Shown here piece by piece: positions 29,476 to 38,498 of a DNA stretch of 64,000 nucleotides; the stretch's first letter is position 1, and each line of letters begins with the position of its first letter. A program made the position numbers and the translations under genes. The notes under the pieces are model-generated. The model made no database searches. It worked only from the letters and a program-made list of their open reading frames with translations, and was not told the origin of the DNA. This stretch comes from Paramagnetospirillum magneticum AMB-1 (lineage in GTDB: Bacteria; Pseudomonadota; Alphaproteobacteria; Rhodospirillales; Magnetospirillaceae), in assembly GCF_000009985.1 (NCBI RefSeq), contig NC_007626.1, positions 1,954,001 to 2,018,000 of the forward strand, in the 5' to 3' direction.

Positions 29476-30681
29476 TCATCGGGCCTTCATGGCACATGCC
29501 AGGGCGCGGTATATCTGCTGTCCGTCGAAGGAAATCAGCAGCAGGTCGACCCCCGCGTCGAGTGCCTCGGTTACCGCGATGCAAAGGCCGCCGTGATAGA
29601 CCGGAGGCATGGTCAGGTCGTCGGTGATCACCCGGCCCGTGAAGCCCCATTTCTTCCGGATGATCCCATGGATCACGGCTCGGGAATGGGAGGCCGGCCG
29701 GTCGGGGTCGATGGCGGCGAGGCGGACATGGCCGACCATCAGCAGGGCGGGCGTGTCGGAGAGGACTTGTCGGAAGGGGCGCCAGTCGGTTGCCTCCAAG
29801 TCGTCCTCGCTCGCCGCGAGGCTGGCCTGAAAATGGTGGGTGTCCTCGCGGACCCGGCCAAGGCCGGGAAAGTGCTTCACGGTCGGAACAATTCCCGCCC
29901 GAAGCAATCCCGTTGAATAGGCTGTGGCGATCTGGCCGACGATCTCGGGGTCATGGGAAATGGCCCGTCGGGCGATCAGGCTGTGGAAGTCCAGGCGATT
30001 TCTCGGCCCCTCCCGCCGAATGTCGGCGACCGGGGCGAAATTGACGGTCACGCCCAGCCGCGCCAGTTCCAGGCCCTGGCGCTCTCCGTAGAGTCGGGCG
30101 GCCTCGACGCGCTGGTCCAAGGGCAGTGATGCCAGTTCGGCCAGGGACGGCATGGGCGGCAAGGGCGGCGACAGATGGGAGACGATGCCGCCTTCCTGAT
30201 CGGTCGCCACCAGCAGGGGCGGCAGCCCATTGTTTCGCCGGACGGCCTGCAGGGCGGCGATCTCGCGCCGGAACTCGTCGGCGGTCCGTCCGGCCAGATT
30301 GTGCCGGGTGACGAAGATTCCGCCGATCAGTCCTTTCGCGGCCAAGGCTTCCACATCCTCGTAGCGCCGATAGCCCACGACGAAATGCCGGCCCAGGTCG
30401 TGCGCTTGCGCCCCGGATTGGGCCAGCACCCATCGCTTGTCCCATTGGAACTTTCCCTCTCCGGCCAGCGTGGCGGCCAGGGCGGCGCACCACAGAAGCG
30501 CCAGATGACGGTCTCGTCCCCGCCGCGCGATCCAGGCCAAAGCCGCCAGCTCGACGATGACGAGGAGGGGCAAGGCCCAGCCCCGGACCAGCGTCAGATA
30601 CGGGTTGTGGAGATTGAAGCCCAGGACCGGCAGCAGGATGCCGCCGGCCCAAAGCATTCCGATCGAAATGCGCTCCCTCAC
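29476..30681 (-). CDS. Membrane-anchored glycoside hydrolase family 3 protein (NagZ-like)
   Basis: A 401-residue protein starting at GTG 30681, which overlaps the creD stop (GTGA). It has two or three N-terminal hydrophobic helices (to about residue 75) and a GH3 catalytic domain: [41 protein letters not shown] and VITDDLTM with the candidate nucleophile Asp. NagZ enzymes cut N-acetylglucosamine from muropeptides; here the catalytic domain appears membrane-tethered, unusual for cytoplasmic NagZ. Which side of the membrane it faces is not clear. Confidence 0.8.
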   Translation of the reverse strand: MRERISIGMLWAGGILLPVLGFNLHNPYLTLVRGWALPLLVIVELAALAWIARRGRDRHLALLWCAALAATLAGEGKFQWDKRWVLAQSGAQAHDLGRHFVVGYRRYEDVEALAAKGLIGGIFVTRHNLAGRTADEFRREIAALQAVRRNNGLPPLLVATDQEGGIVSHLSPPLPPMPSLAELASLPLDQRVEAARLYGERQGLELARLGVTVNFAPVADIRREGPRNRLDFHSLIARRAISHDPEIVGQIATAYSTGLLRAGIVPTVKHFPGLGRVREDTHHFQASLAASEDDLEATDWRPFRQVLSDTPALLMVGHVRLAAIDPDRPASHSRAVIHGIIRKKWGFTGRVITDDLTMPPVYHGGLCIAVTEALDAGVDLLLISFDGQQIYRALACAMKAR

Positions 30682-32042
30682 GGGGCGGTCCCCTTGCCCG
30701 GGGTATTCCAACTGGACCAGTCGATCCGCCGCGTCAGCAGCATCACCAGCGACAGCACCGCGAACAGCGCCAGCGAACCGGCCAGCAGGGAATAGGTCTC
30801 CAGGCTGAGAAGCACGTAGATGAAGCCGAACAGCAGGGCCAGCATGGCGGCGAACAGCGCCGTCTCGCGAAACCGCCTTGCCACGGCACCGGTATAGAGC
30901 GACGCCTGGGTCAGGACGAGCAGTGCCCCGAGCAGGAAGCCCCGGTCATAGCCAAGCGGCTCGGCGATGGACAGCAGCAGCAGGGGAAACAGCGTCACTG
31001 ACAGCCCCATCAGCCCGTACTGCACCAGATGAATCCTTTTCTTGGCCAGGGCCTCGAACAGGAAATAGGTGGCGAAGGACAACGCCAGGAACAGCGCATC
31101 GTATTTGGATGCCCGGTGGATCATCCGGTAGGCGGGGGTGGGGTCGAGGAGATCGACCTTGATCCTGGTGGCCGAAGACGGGCCGGGATCGGCGAATTGA
31201 CGGGAACTCCAAGATTGCGGCGCGCCGTAATTCACCGCCTGCCACTGAGCCTCGAATCCGGCCTCGGACAGGCTTGACGACAGGGGGAGGGTGCTGCCCG
31301 AGAAGCTGGGAGTCTGCCACGGTGCCGACATGGTCACGGACAGGGCCTGGGCCTGGGAGAGCAGCGACAATGACTGGGTGCCGCGAACATTGGCCGCGAT
31401 GTGGAAGGGAAGGGTGGTTCCCGCCCCTGGCGGCGACGCCAGCGAGAGCTTGCCCAGCAGGCTTTCAGAGCCCTTGCAATCCTCGTCCGTGGCGGAGATT
31501 TCCCAGCAATTTTGCCAGGCGATCCGCTGGTCACTTCCCACCACCAGGCTGGCGGAACTCATCCCGGCCAATTTCGAGCTTCCCAGGATGATGAAGCTTT
31601 CCTGCCACAACAGCCCGGCCGAGCCGTTCACCATGGACGCGGCCAGCCTGACCTGATGCGGAATGCGGAAGCTTCCCTGCATCTCGACGGAGGCGCTGTA
31701 GACGGTGGCACTGAATAGGCCGCGCTTGCGGGTCTCGGGGGATAGCCTCGCGGTCACCGTCACCTGGCTCGACGGAATCTTGAGATAATGGCGCGGCTGG
31801 TCCGCCGCCGGCTTATAGGGGACCACCAGGACCGGCGTGGTCAGGGTCTGCTCCGGCCCCCAGCTTTGCGCGAAGTCCCGCGACATCTCCATTTGGCGGG
31901 ATTCCCGTTCGGCGACGAGGCTGGAGATCATCCAGCCGGGAATCAGGGAGGCCACGAGAAGGGCCGCGATCATGCCGATCTTGCGGGTGGGGCTGGTCCA
32001 GGGATTGGCCGGGTTGGGGGGAGGAAACGGATTGTCGGTCAT
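30678..32042 (-). CDS. creD: CreD-like inner membrane protein
   Basis: A 454-residue protein of the CreD (cell envelope integrity) family: N-terminal helix (about 23-45), a large periplasmic domain (about 46-320) and a C-terminal bundle of about five to six helices (DALFLALSFATYFLFEAL; HLVQYGLMGLSVTLFPLLLLS). In enterobacteria and Stenotrophomonas creD is the main CreBC target. Here it is divergent from a CreBC-like pair, supporting the assignment. Its exact function is unknown in the family. Confidence 0.88.
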   Translation of the reverse strand: MTDNPFPPPNPANPWTSPTRKIGMIAALLVASLIPGWMISSLVAERESRQMEMSRDFAQSWGPEQTLTTPVLVVPYKPAADQPRHYLKIPSSQVTVTARLSPETRKRGLFSATVYSASVEMQGSFRIPHQVRLAASMVNGSAGLLWQESFIILGSSKLAGMSSASLVVGSDQRIAWQNCWEISATDEDCKGSESLLGKLSLASPPGAGTTLPFHIAANVRGTQSLSLLSQAQALSVTMSAPWQTPSFSGSTLPLSSSLSEAGFEAQWQAVNYGAPQSWSSRQFADPGPSSATRIKVDLLDPTPAYRMIHRASKYDALFLALSFATYFLFEALAKKRIHLVQYGLMGLSVTLFPLLLLSIAEPLGYDRGFLLGALLVLTQASLYTGAVARRFRETALFAAMLALLFGFIYVLLSLETYSLLAGSLALFAVLSLVMLLTRRIDWSSWNTPGKGTAP

Positions 32043-32135
32043 GACGGGCTCTCCGGAGGCAATGGAATGGTGGCCACCCTGTCATGGCCCTGTGCCCTGG
32101 CGATGACGCCCCCATGCAACCGACGGGGAAAGTCG

Positions 32136-32152
32136 GTGCAGAATTTGTGCAG
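32136..32152. promoter_or_regulatory. 11-bp-spaced direct repeat between creD and creB
   Basis: GTGCAG-N5-GTGCAG. OmpR/PhoB-class regulators bind direct repeats one helical turn apart, and the CreB box of E. coli has the same geometry. The sequence itself differs from the enterobacterial box. Confidence 0.45.
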
Positions 32153-32173
32153 GCGTTGCGTTAGCATCCGTCC

Positions 32174-32863
32174 ATGCAAAAGATTCTTCTGGTCGACGAC
32201 GACCCTCATATCCGCGACATGGTCCGCTTCGCCCTGCGGCGGGAAGGCTTGGCCGTGGTCGAGGCGGAGAACGGGGTCGAGGCGTTGGAGCGGGCCGAGG
32301 CCGAGGCTCCGGACCTGATCGTTCTCGACATCATGATGCCGGAAATGGATGGCACCGAGGTCTGTCGGCGGCTGCGCCGTCATAGCCGGGTCCCCATCAT
32401 CTTTCTCTCGTCGCGTGATGACGAGATCGACCGGGTGCTGGGGCTGGAACTGGGCGGCGACGATTATGTGGGCAAGCCGTTCTCTCCGCGCGAACTGGTG
32501 GCCCGCGTCAAGGCGGTGCTGCGCCGGATGCAACCGGATCAGTCGCCGGACGCCATCGCGAAGACGGAGTTGCGGTGTGGCCGCCTGCGCCTTGATCTCG
32601 AGGGATTTCGCGCTTTCTGGGACGAGGCCGAGGTGGTGCTGACGGTGACCGAGTTCTCTATCCTGCGGACTCTGGCCGAACGCCCGGGCAAGGTCTTCAG
32701 CCGCGACGGATTGATGGATGGCGCCTACGCCCTGGACCATTACGTCAGCGATCGCACCATCGACAGCCACGTGCGGCGGGTGCGTGCCAAGTTCCAGGCC
32801 GCCGGCGGCGGGCCGGTCGAGACCGTGCACGGCCTGGGCTACAAGCTGTCATCGTGCCGATGA
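32174..32863 (+). CDS. creB: OmpR-family response regulator (CreB-like)
   Basis: A 229-residue regulator: REC domain (ILLVDDDPHIRDMV; phospho-Asp in LIVLDIMMPEMDG; Lys in YVGKPFSP) and a C-terminal winged helix (LTVTEFSILRTLAERPGKVFSRDGLMD; VSDRTIDSHVRRVRAKF). The next gene's ATG overlaps its stop. The CreB name rests on adjacency to creD. Confidence 0.85.
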   Translation: MQKILLVDDDPHIRDMVRFALRREGLAVVEAENGVEALERAEAEAPDLIVLDIMMPEMDGTEVCRRLRRHSRVPIIFLSSRDDEIDRVLGLELGGDDYVGKPFSPRELVARVKAVLRRMQPDQSPDAIAKTELRCGRLRLDLEGFRAFWDEAEVVLTVTEFSILRTLAERPGKVFSRDGLMDGAYALDHYVSDRTIDSHVRRVRAKFQAAGGGPVETVHGLGYKLSSCR

Positions 32864-34437
32864 AGCGCCGCCCCTCCATCGGCACCGTCCTGATGCTGAT
32901 GAATTTGGCGATCCTGGTGTTGCCGATTGGCGGATTATGGGGCTTGCGTCTCTACGAGAGCGCCCTGGTCCGCCAGACCGAGGCCGAACTGATCGCTCAG
33001 GGCGTCACCATCGCCGCCCAGTATCGCAGCCTGTGGCGGGCCGCCGGTGGCGAGGCCTCCGTCCTTGGCCCGCCCCTCGATTCGAGTCTGACCAGAAGGC
33101 CGGGATATGACGAGCCGTGGCTGCCGCGGACCGCCGGTCTCGACCTTGCCCAAGACGAGGCCTTGCCGCCGCCCCCGGATGGCGAGCCGCCCGCGGCGGC
33201 CCCGGATGAGGCCGCGTGGAAGGCGGGCCTGCCGCTCTCTCCCATCCTGCGCGAGGTGCAGTTCGAGACCCTGGCGGGGGTCCGGGTCCTGGACCGCAAC
33301 GGCATCGTGGTGGCGACCACGCGCGAGGAGCTGGGCCTGTCGCTTTCTTCCCGTGACGAGGTGCGCCGTGCTCTGGCCGGAGAACCGGTCAGCGTCCTGC
33401 GCCGGCGCGTCAAAGGTGCCGTCGCGGTCAGCCGATCCCTGTTCGGCCATGGCAGCGCCGTGCGCGTCGTGGTCGCCTTGCCGGTGATCGAGGACCGGCG
33501 GGTCATCGGCGTGGTGGTGGCGTCGCGCACGCCGCGCAGCGTCGGGGAGGTGCTGGCGGACAAACGGCCGGACCTCCTGGGGCTGGGGCTCGCTCTGCTG
33601 GCGGCGGTCGCCCTCCTGGCGCTGGTGGGAACCCTGACCATTGCCCGCCCCCTGAAGGCGGTAACCGGATGGGCTAAGCGCGTGGCCGAGGGCGAGCGCG
33701 ACGGCATGCCTCCTCCGACCCATCCGGTGGTCCGGGAAGTGGCGGAGCTTTCCGAAGCCATCACCCGGATGGCGGCGACTCAGGAGCGGCGGGCCGACTA
33801 CATCCGGGACTTCGCCGCCCATGTGTCGCATGAATTCAAGACCCCGCTTGCCACCATTACCGGAACGGTGGAATTGCTGCGCGAGCACCTGACGGACATG
33901 ACGCCCGAGGACCGCGAACGGTTTCTCGACAATCTGGAATCCGAGGCGTCCCGGCTGTCCCGGCTGGTCCAGCGCCTTCTCGATCTCGCCCGCGCCGATG
34001 TCATGCCGGCCGGACAGGACGGCTGTTGCCGCCCCTTGGCCGTCATCGCCGGATTGGCGGAAAGAGCGGGGTTGACGATCGAAATCATGGCCGATGGCGA
34101 CATGATGGTGCGCATGGGTGCCGAAGCCATGGAAACCGTGTTCGGCAACCTGTTGGACAACGCCTGCCGTCACGGCGGTCCCGGAAGTCGCGTCACGCTG
34201 GCCTTGCGGCGCGACGATGACGAGGTGGTCCTGATCCTCGCCGATGATGGTCCCGGCATTTCCCCGGCCAATGCCGGACGGGTGTTCACTCCTTTCTTCA
34301 CCACGGCGCGAAAAGAAGGAGGGACCGGCCTGGGCCTATCCATCGTGCGGAGCCTGGTGACAGCCCATGGCGGGGCCATCGCGCTGCGGCCGTCCGAGCG
34401 GGGCGCCAGGTTCGAGATCCGATTGCCGAGCGTGTAG
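32860..34437 (+). CDS. creC: Sensor histidine kinase (CreC-like)
   Basis: A 525-residue kinase with membrane helices at about 12-31 and 240-262, a periplasmic sensor region between them (with an acidic Pro-rich insert around 100-120), HAMP, HisKA (HVSHEFKTPLATITG) and HATPase_c (NLLDNACRHGG; ADDGPGISP; GTGLGLSIV). ATG 32860 overlaps the regulator TGA (ATGA). Likely partner of the upstream regulator. Confidence 0.85.
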   Translation: MKRRPSIGTVLMLMNLAILVLPIGGLWGLRLYESALVRQTEAELIAQGVTIAAQYRSLWRAAGGEASVLGPPLDSSLTRRPGYDEPWLPRTAGLDLAQDEALPPPPDGEPPAAAPDEAAWKAGLPLSPILREVQFETLAGVRVLDRNGIVVATTREELGLSLSSRDEVRRALAGEPVSVLRRRVKGAVAVSRSLFGHGSAVRVVVALPVIEDRRVIGVVVASRTPRSVGEVLADKRPDLLGLGLALLAAVALLALVGTLTIARPLKAVTGWAKRVAEGERDGMPPPTHPVVREVAELSEAITRMAATQERRADYIRDFAAHVSHEFKTPLATITGTVELLREHLTDMTPEDRERFLDNLESEASRLSRLVQRLLDLARADVMPAGQDGCCRPLAVIAGLAERAGLTIEIMADGDMMVRMGAEAMETVFGNLLDNACRHGGPGSRVTLALRRDDDEVVLILADDGPGISPANAGRVFTPFFTTARKEGGTGLGLSIVRSLVTAHGGAIALRPSERGARFEIRLPSV

Positions 34438-34496
34438 GCAACCTGTGGTCGACCGGCGCCCACAGGGCCGCCCCGTCCAGGGACGGCACGGGGCGC

Positions 34497-34661
34497 GCCT
34501 GAGGTGACGTTGCTCTTCGTCGGACGTTTCAGCGGACTGATACGGCGTGCCGGGGTGCCCTTTCCGGCTCCGGAGCGGCCGATGATGTCTAAGATCCCGC
34601 TCTTGGCTACCTCACGCGACACTCCCCGCAGCACCGGGACCGGCCCGGCGGGAGAGTGGAG
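34497..34661 (-). pseudogene. Remnant of a MetN-type ABC transporter ATPase gene
   Basis: The 361-nt gap between creC and the cysteine synthase gene holds a decayed ATPase fragment on this strand. It reads HSPAGPVPVLRGVSREVAK, then IIGRSGAGKGT (Walker A) and LKRPTKSNVTSG, resembling the start of methionine importer MetN up to the strand after Walker A. Nothing matching the Q-loop, ABC signature or Walker B follows. The rest of the gap (34662-34798) is AT-rich promoter DNA. Confidence 0.6.
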
Positions 34662-34713
34662 TTCCCTGTGAAGATCGGCGGCAGCAGCCATGCCGGGCGT
34701 AAAAAACCATAAA

Positions 34714-34730
34714 ACCACTAGATAAAAGAC
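34714..34730 (+). promoter_or_regulatory. Sulfur-regulon motif 1 (cysteine synthase promoter)
   Basis: ACCACTAGATAAAAGAC, sharing ACTAGAT and the following A-rich half with the sites at 40745 and 40803. It is 69 nt upstream of the start codon. Confidence 0.55.
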
Positions 34731-34765
34731 TGGACTCGGATCCAGGGGGCTGCCAACATTTTATT

Positions 34766-34783
34766 TCTATTGTTTCTGATAGA
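34766..34783 (+). promoter_or_regulatory. Sulfur-regulon motif, second site before cysteine synthase
   Basis: TCTATTGTTTCTGATAGA, an imperfect dyad with TCTAT/ATAGA ends. It aligns with the reverse complement of the 40745 site (TCTATTGATCTAGTAGA) with one inserted base. Confidence 0.5.
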
Positions 34784-34798
34784 GTTATGGAGACGGGA

Positions 34799-36166
34799 AT
34801 GCCTTACGACGCCGACCTGCTGTGCCAGATCGGAAATACCCCGCTGATCGAGCTTACCAACCTCGACACGGCGCCCTGCCGCCTGTTCGTCAAGCTGGAG
34901 AGCCGCAATCCTTCCGGCTCCATCAAGGACCGCGCCGCCCTGTCCATGGTGCGCGCCGCTGAGCGGGACGGGCTGTTGAGGCCCGGCGGCCATCTGGTGG
35001 AGGCCACCGCCGGCAATACCGGGCTGGCCCTGGCCCTGCTGGCCGCCCATCGCGGCTATCGCCTGACTCTGGTCATTCCCGACAAGGCGGGACTCGACAA
35101 GGTCTCCCATCTGCGCGCCATGGGGGCCGAGGTGGTGCTGGCCCGTTCCGACGTGCCCCGGCGTCATCCCGAGCATTACCAGAACGTGGCCTCCCGCCTG
35201 GCCGGCGAGACCGGCGCCCATTTCATCGACCAGTTCAACAATCCGGCCAATCCGGCGGCGCACGAGGACGGCACCGGCCCGGAATTGTGGGAGCAGATGG
35301 GTGGCCGGGTGGACGCCGTGGTGGCGGGGGCGGGTTCGGGCGGCACCCTCACCGGGCTGTCCCGCTTCTTCGCCCGCCGGTCGCCCGCGACCGAGATGGT
35401 GCTGGCCGACCCGCGCGGCTCGGTGCTGGCCGATTACGTCCGCACCGGCCGGGTGGGAGAGGCCGGGTCGTGGCTGGTGGAAGGCATTGGCGGCGACAGC
35501 ATCCCCATGGTCAGCGACTTTTCCCGCGTCACTCGCGCCTATTCGGTCTCGGACCGGGAAAGCTTCGCCACGGCGCGGCTGGTGCTGAGGATCGAGGGGC
35601 TGCTGGTCGGCTCGTCGTCGGGCACCCTGCTGGCCGCAGCGCTTCGCTATTGCCGCGAGCAGACCGCGCCCAAGCGGGTAGCGACCCTGGTCTGCGACGC
35701 GGGCAACCGCCACCTGTCGCGCCTGCACGACGAATCCTGGCTGGCCGACCAGGGGTTGCTGCAGCGAGACGAGCATGGCGATCTGCGCGATCTCATCTCG
35801 CGGCGCCATGACGAAGGGGCGGCGATCACCGTGCGCCCCGACGACACCCTGTCCACCGCCTACAACCGCATGCGGGTCAACGACGTGTCGCAGGTGCCGG
35901 TGGTGGTGGGGGATCGCTGCATCGGGCTGCTGGACGAATCCGACGTTTTGATCGCCCTGGCCGAGGGCAAGTTCGGCTTCGACCTGCCGGTGAGGGACGC
36001 CATGACCCGCAAGATCGAGACCGTGACGCCCCAAACGCCGCCGGAACGGCTGCTGCCGTTGTTCGATCGCGGCTGGGTGGCCATCGTGGTGGACGGCGAG
36101 CGATTCCTGGGGCTGGTGACCCGCATGGATCTGCTCAATCACCTGCGGCGCAAACTGGCGGCTTGA
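34799..36166 (+). CDS. Cystathionine beta-synthase/cysteine synthase with C-terminal CBS domains
   Basis: A 455-residue PLP enzyme. The beta-family core (1-320) has IGNTPLIEL, the Schiff-base Lys in NPSGSIKDRAALSM, and the phosphate loop AGSGGTLTG. The C-terminal 120 residues form two CBS domains (AITVRPDDTLSTAYNRMRVNDVSQVPVVV and RKIETVTPQTPPERLLPLF) that usually bind adenosyl ligands. It makes cystathionine or cysteine from serine-type substrates. ATG 34799 follows GGAGA; an in-frame ATG at 34787 is the alternative. It is next to an Rrf2 regulator. Confidence 0.88.
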   Translation: MPYDADLLCQIGNTPLIELTNLDTAPCRLFVKLESRNPSGSIKDRAALSMVRAAERDGLLRPGGHLVEATAGNTGLALALLAAHRGYRLTLVIPDKAGLDKVSHLRAMGAEVVLARSDVPRRHPEHYQNVASRLAGETGAHFIDQFNNPANPAAHEDGTGPELWEQMGGRVDAVVAGAGSGGTLTGLSRFFARRSPATEMVLADPRGSVLADYVRTGRVGEAGSWLVEGIGGDSIPMVSDFSRVTRAYSVSDRESFATARLVLRIEGLLVGSSSGTLLAAALRYCREQTAPKRVATLVCDAGNRHLSRLHDESWLADQGLLQRDEHGDLRDLISRRHDEGAAITVRPDDTLSTAYNRMRVNDVSQVPVVVGDRCIGLLDESDVLIALAEGKFGFDLPVRDAMTRKIETVTPQTPPERLLPLFDRGWVAIVVDGERFLGLVTRMDLLNHLRRKLAA

Positions 36167-36188
36167 CCGGGACGGAAAGCTGGTCTTT

Positions 36189-36208
36189 CCTATCAGTCTA
36201 TTGATTGG
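36189..36208. promoter_or_regulatory. Sulfur-regulon motif 2 (rrf2 promoter)
   Basis: Imperfect inverted repeat CCTATCA-N6-TGATTGG containing TCTATTGAT, shared with the reverse strand of the 40745 site. It ends 8 nt from the rrf2 start, consistent with autoregulation. Confidence 0.5.
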
Positions 36209-36216
36209 ATGGGGTT

Positions 36217-36666
36217 ATGCTCTCAAGCAAGGCGAAATACGGCCTGAAGGCCATGGTTCACTTGGCCCGCCACGAGGGGTTGGGGCCATGTCTGATCGCC
36301 GATGTGGCCGAGGCCGAGCACATCCCCAAGAAGTTTCTCGACGCCATTCTTCTCGAGATGAAGAACCAGGGGCTGCTGTCGTCCAAGAAGGGAAAGGGCG
36401 GCGGCTACGTGCTGGCCCGCCCGGCCGAGCGGATCATGGTGGGCGATATCGTCCGCATCCTGGACGGCCCTCTGGCCCCCATTCCGTGCGTGTCGCGCAC
36501 CGCCTATCGCCCGTGCGAGGATTGCCTGGACGAGGCGGCCTGCACGGTCCGCGCCGTCATGCAGGATGTGCGCGACGCCATCGCCGCCATTCTCGACAAC
36601 ACCTCGCTGGCCGACATGCGGGTCAGCAAGGCGCGCGCCGAAACGGTGCTGATGTACGACATCTGA
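36217..36666 (+). CDS. Rrf2-family transcriptional regulator
   Basis: A 149-residue winged-helix regulator of the IscR/CymR/RirA family: LSSKAKYGLKAMVHLA start, recognition region HIPKKFLDAILLEMKNQGLL, wing SKKGKGGGYVLARP. Cysteines at 91, 100, 103 and 109 (PCVSRTAYRPCEDC, AAC) could bind an Fe-S cluster. Sitting between a cysteine synthase gene and a desulfurase/encapsulin operon, it is the likely local sulfur or cysteine sensor; CymR, a relative, represses cysteine genes together with CysK. Confidence 0.88.
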   Translation: MLSSKAKYGLKAMVHLARHEGLGPCLIADVAEAEHIPKKFLDAILLEMKNQGLLSSKKGKGGGYVLARPAERIMVGDIVRILDGPLAPIPCVSRTAYRPCEDCLDEAACTVRAVMQDVRDAIAAILDNTSLADMRVSKARAETVLMYDI

Positions 36667-36680
36667 AGTATCCGGCGTGG

Positions 36681-36703
36681 ATGGCCGGGACAAGCCCGGC
36701 CAT
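36681..36703. repeat. Interspersed palindromic repeat (REP-like)
   Basis: Perfect arms ATGGCCGGG and CCCGGCCAT around ACAAG, between convergent genes. Its translation (AWMAGTSPAMT) is a familiar signature of extragenic palindromes scattered in alphaproteobacterial genomes. It may also terminate transcription, but no T-run is present. Confidence 0.6.
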
Positions 36704-36713
36704 GACGCTTTCG

Positions 36714-38498
36714 CTATATTCCCCGCGCCGACGGGAGGCGTCTGAGCGCGTTCACCAACGCGTCCAGATCCTCGTACGTGTTGTAGAAGGCCAGTGACGG
36801 CCGCACCGTGGATTCCACGCCGAAGCGGCGCAGGATGGGCTGGGCGCAGTGATGGCCGGAGCGCACGGCGATGCCCTCGCCGTCGAGAGCCTTGCCGATG
36901 TCCTCGGTGCGGCAGCCATCGATGACGAAGGACAGCACGCCGGCCTTCTCCTTCGCCGTGCCGACCAGGCGCAGGCCGGGGATGGAGAGCAGCCCCTGGG
37001 TGCCGTATTCCAGCAACTGATGCTCCCAGGCGGCGATGGTCGCCATGCCGATGGCTTCCACGTAGTCGATGGCCGCCCCCAGACCCACCGCGTCGGCGAT
37101 GTTGCCGGTCCCCGCCTCGAAGCGGGCGGGGGCGGGCTGGAACAGGGTCTTCTCGAAGGTGACGTCGGCGATCATGTTGCCGCCGCCCTGCCAGGGCGGC
37201 ATGTGCTCCAGCACCGCCTTTTTGCCGAACACCGCGCCGATGCCGGTGGGGGCGAACACCTTGTGGCCGGAAAAGACGTAGAAGTCGCAGTCCAGGGCCT
37301 GGACGTCGACGGGCATGTGCGACACCGCCTGGGCGCCGTCCACCAGCACCAGTGCGCCGTGGCGATGGGCCATGGCGGTCATTTCAGCGGCCGGGGTGAC
37401 GGTGCCCAGCGCGTTGGACACCTGGGTCAGCGAGACGAGGCGGGTGCGGGGACCCAGGAGCTTCTCGTACTCCTCCAGGATGATCTGGCCCGAATCATCC
37501 ACCGGGGCGACGCGCAGCCGGGCACCAACCTTGGCGGCTAATTGCTGCCAGGGCACGATGTTGGCGTGGTGCTCCAGCCAGGTGACGACGATCTCGTCGC
37601 CTTCACGCACGTTGCGCTCGCCCCAGGCCTTGGCGATCAGGTTGATGCCTTCGGTGGCGCCCCTGACGAAGACGATTTCCTCGGTGGAGCCGGCATTGAG
37701 AAAGCGCCGGGTCTTTTCCCGGGCCGCCTCGTAGGCGTCGGTAGAGCGGGCCGCCAGGGCATGGGCGGCGCGGTGGATGTTGGAGTTCTCGTGCTCGTAA
37801 TAGCGCGTCAGGCGTTCGATCACCTGGCGCGGCTTCTGGGTGGTGGCGGCGTTGTCCAGCCAGATCAGCGGCTTGCCGTGAACCTGCTGGTTCAGGATGG
37901 GAAAGTCGCGCTTGACCGCATGGGCGTCGAAGACCCCGACCCGCGACGAGGTCCCCCTGAGGTCGGGGACCAGATCGGGCCGCAACTCGATGGCCAGCAA
38001 TGGGGGGGACTCAGTCGACGGACCGGGCGGCGGTTCTGGAGCGGCGGCGGGCGGCTCGATCCCGTGGCCGGGAGGCACTAGGCGCACTACGTCGCCCAAC
38101 TGGTTGAGGACGCCCCGCAAATCCGGCTCGCCCGGCAGCACGGTGGGCGGAAAGGCGGCAGGGTTGCCGGGAGGGGCGGCGGGGGCGGCGGCCAGCGGTC
38201 CCACCTGCGGCACCTGAGGCACCGGGGTGACGTTGCCGACCGAGGGGGGCGCCGGCACGCCGGGCGGCACGAATCCGCCGGTGGGGGCTGCCTCGATCAG
38301 CGGGAGCGAGGGCGGCGCCACGCCGAAGGAGGGAGCCGACTGGCCGGGCTGGGCGCTGAACAGGGCGTTGGCCATCTGGGCGATCAGCCGGGCATCGGGG
38401 GCGCCGGCGAAGCCCGCTGACGGTTCCTCCCAATCCCCGGCGGGCAATGCCGCCGGGGAGGGAGAAGACGGCAGCTCGAGGGAGAGCGGCTGGGTCAT
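36714..38498 (-). CDS. Encapsulin cargo cysteine desulfurase with N-terminal targeting extension
   Basis: A 594-residue group II (SufS/CsdA-like) PLP desulfurase. Residues 1-188 are Pro/Ala-rich and disordered, with a short helical motif RLIAQMANALFSAQ (37-50) matching the LARLANEFFS-like loading motif of Family 2A encapsulin cargo. The enzyme proper starts near 189: FPILNQQVHGKPLIWLDNA, Schiff-base Lys in FSGHKVFAPTG, and catalytic Cys551 in RSGHHCAQP. It releases sulfur from cysteine inside the shell. ATG 38498 overlaps the shell gene stop (ATGA), supporting stoichiometric expression. Confidence 0.93.
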   Translation of the reverse strand: MTQPLSLELPSSPSPAALPAGDWEEPSAGFAGAPDARLIAQMANALFSAQPGQSAPSFGVAPPSLPLIEAAPTGGFVPPGVPAPPSVGNVTPVPQVPQVGPLAAAPAAPPGNPAAFPPTVLPGEPDLRGVLNQLGDVVRLVPPGHGIEPPAAAPEPPPGPSTESPPLLAIELRPDLVPDLRGTSSRVGVFDAHAVKRDFPILNQQVHGKPLIWLDNAATTQKPRQVIERLTRYYEHENSNIHRAAHALAARSTDAYEAAREKTRRFLNAGSTEEIVFVRGATEGINLIAKAWGERNVREGDEIVVTWLEHHANIVPWQQLAAKVGARLRVAPVDDSGQIILEEYEKLLGPRTRLVSLTQVSNALGTVTPAAEMTAMAHRHGALVLVDGAQAVSHMPVDVQALDCDFYVFSGHKVFAPTGIGAVFGKKAVLEHMPPWQGGGNMIADVTFEKTLFQPAPARFEAGTGNIADAVGLGAAIDYVEAIGMATIAAWEHQLLEYGTQGLLSIPGLRLVGTAKEKAGVLSFVIDGCRTEDIGKALDGEGIAVRSGHHCAQPILRRFGVESTVRPSLAFYNTYEDLDALVNALRRLPSARGI

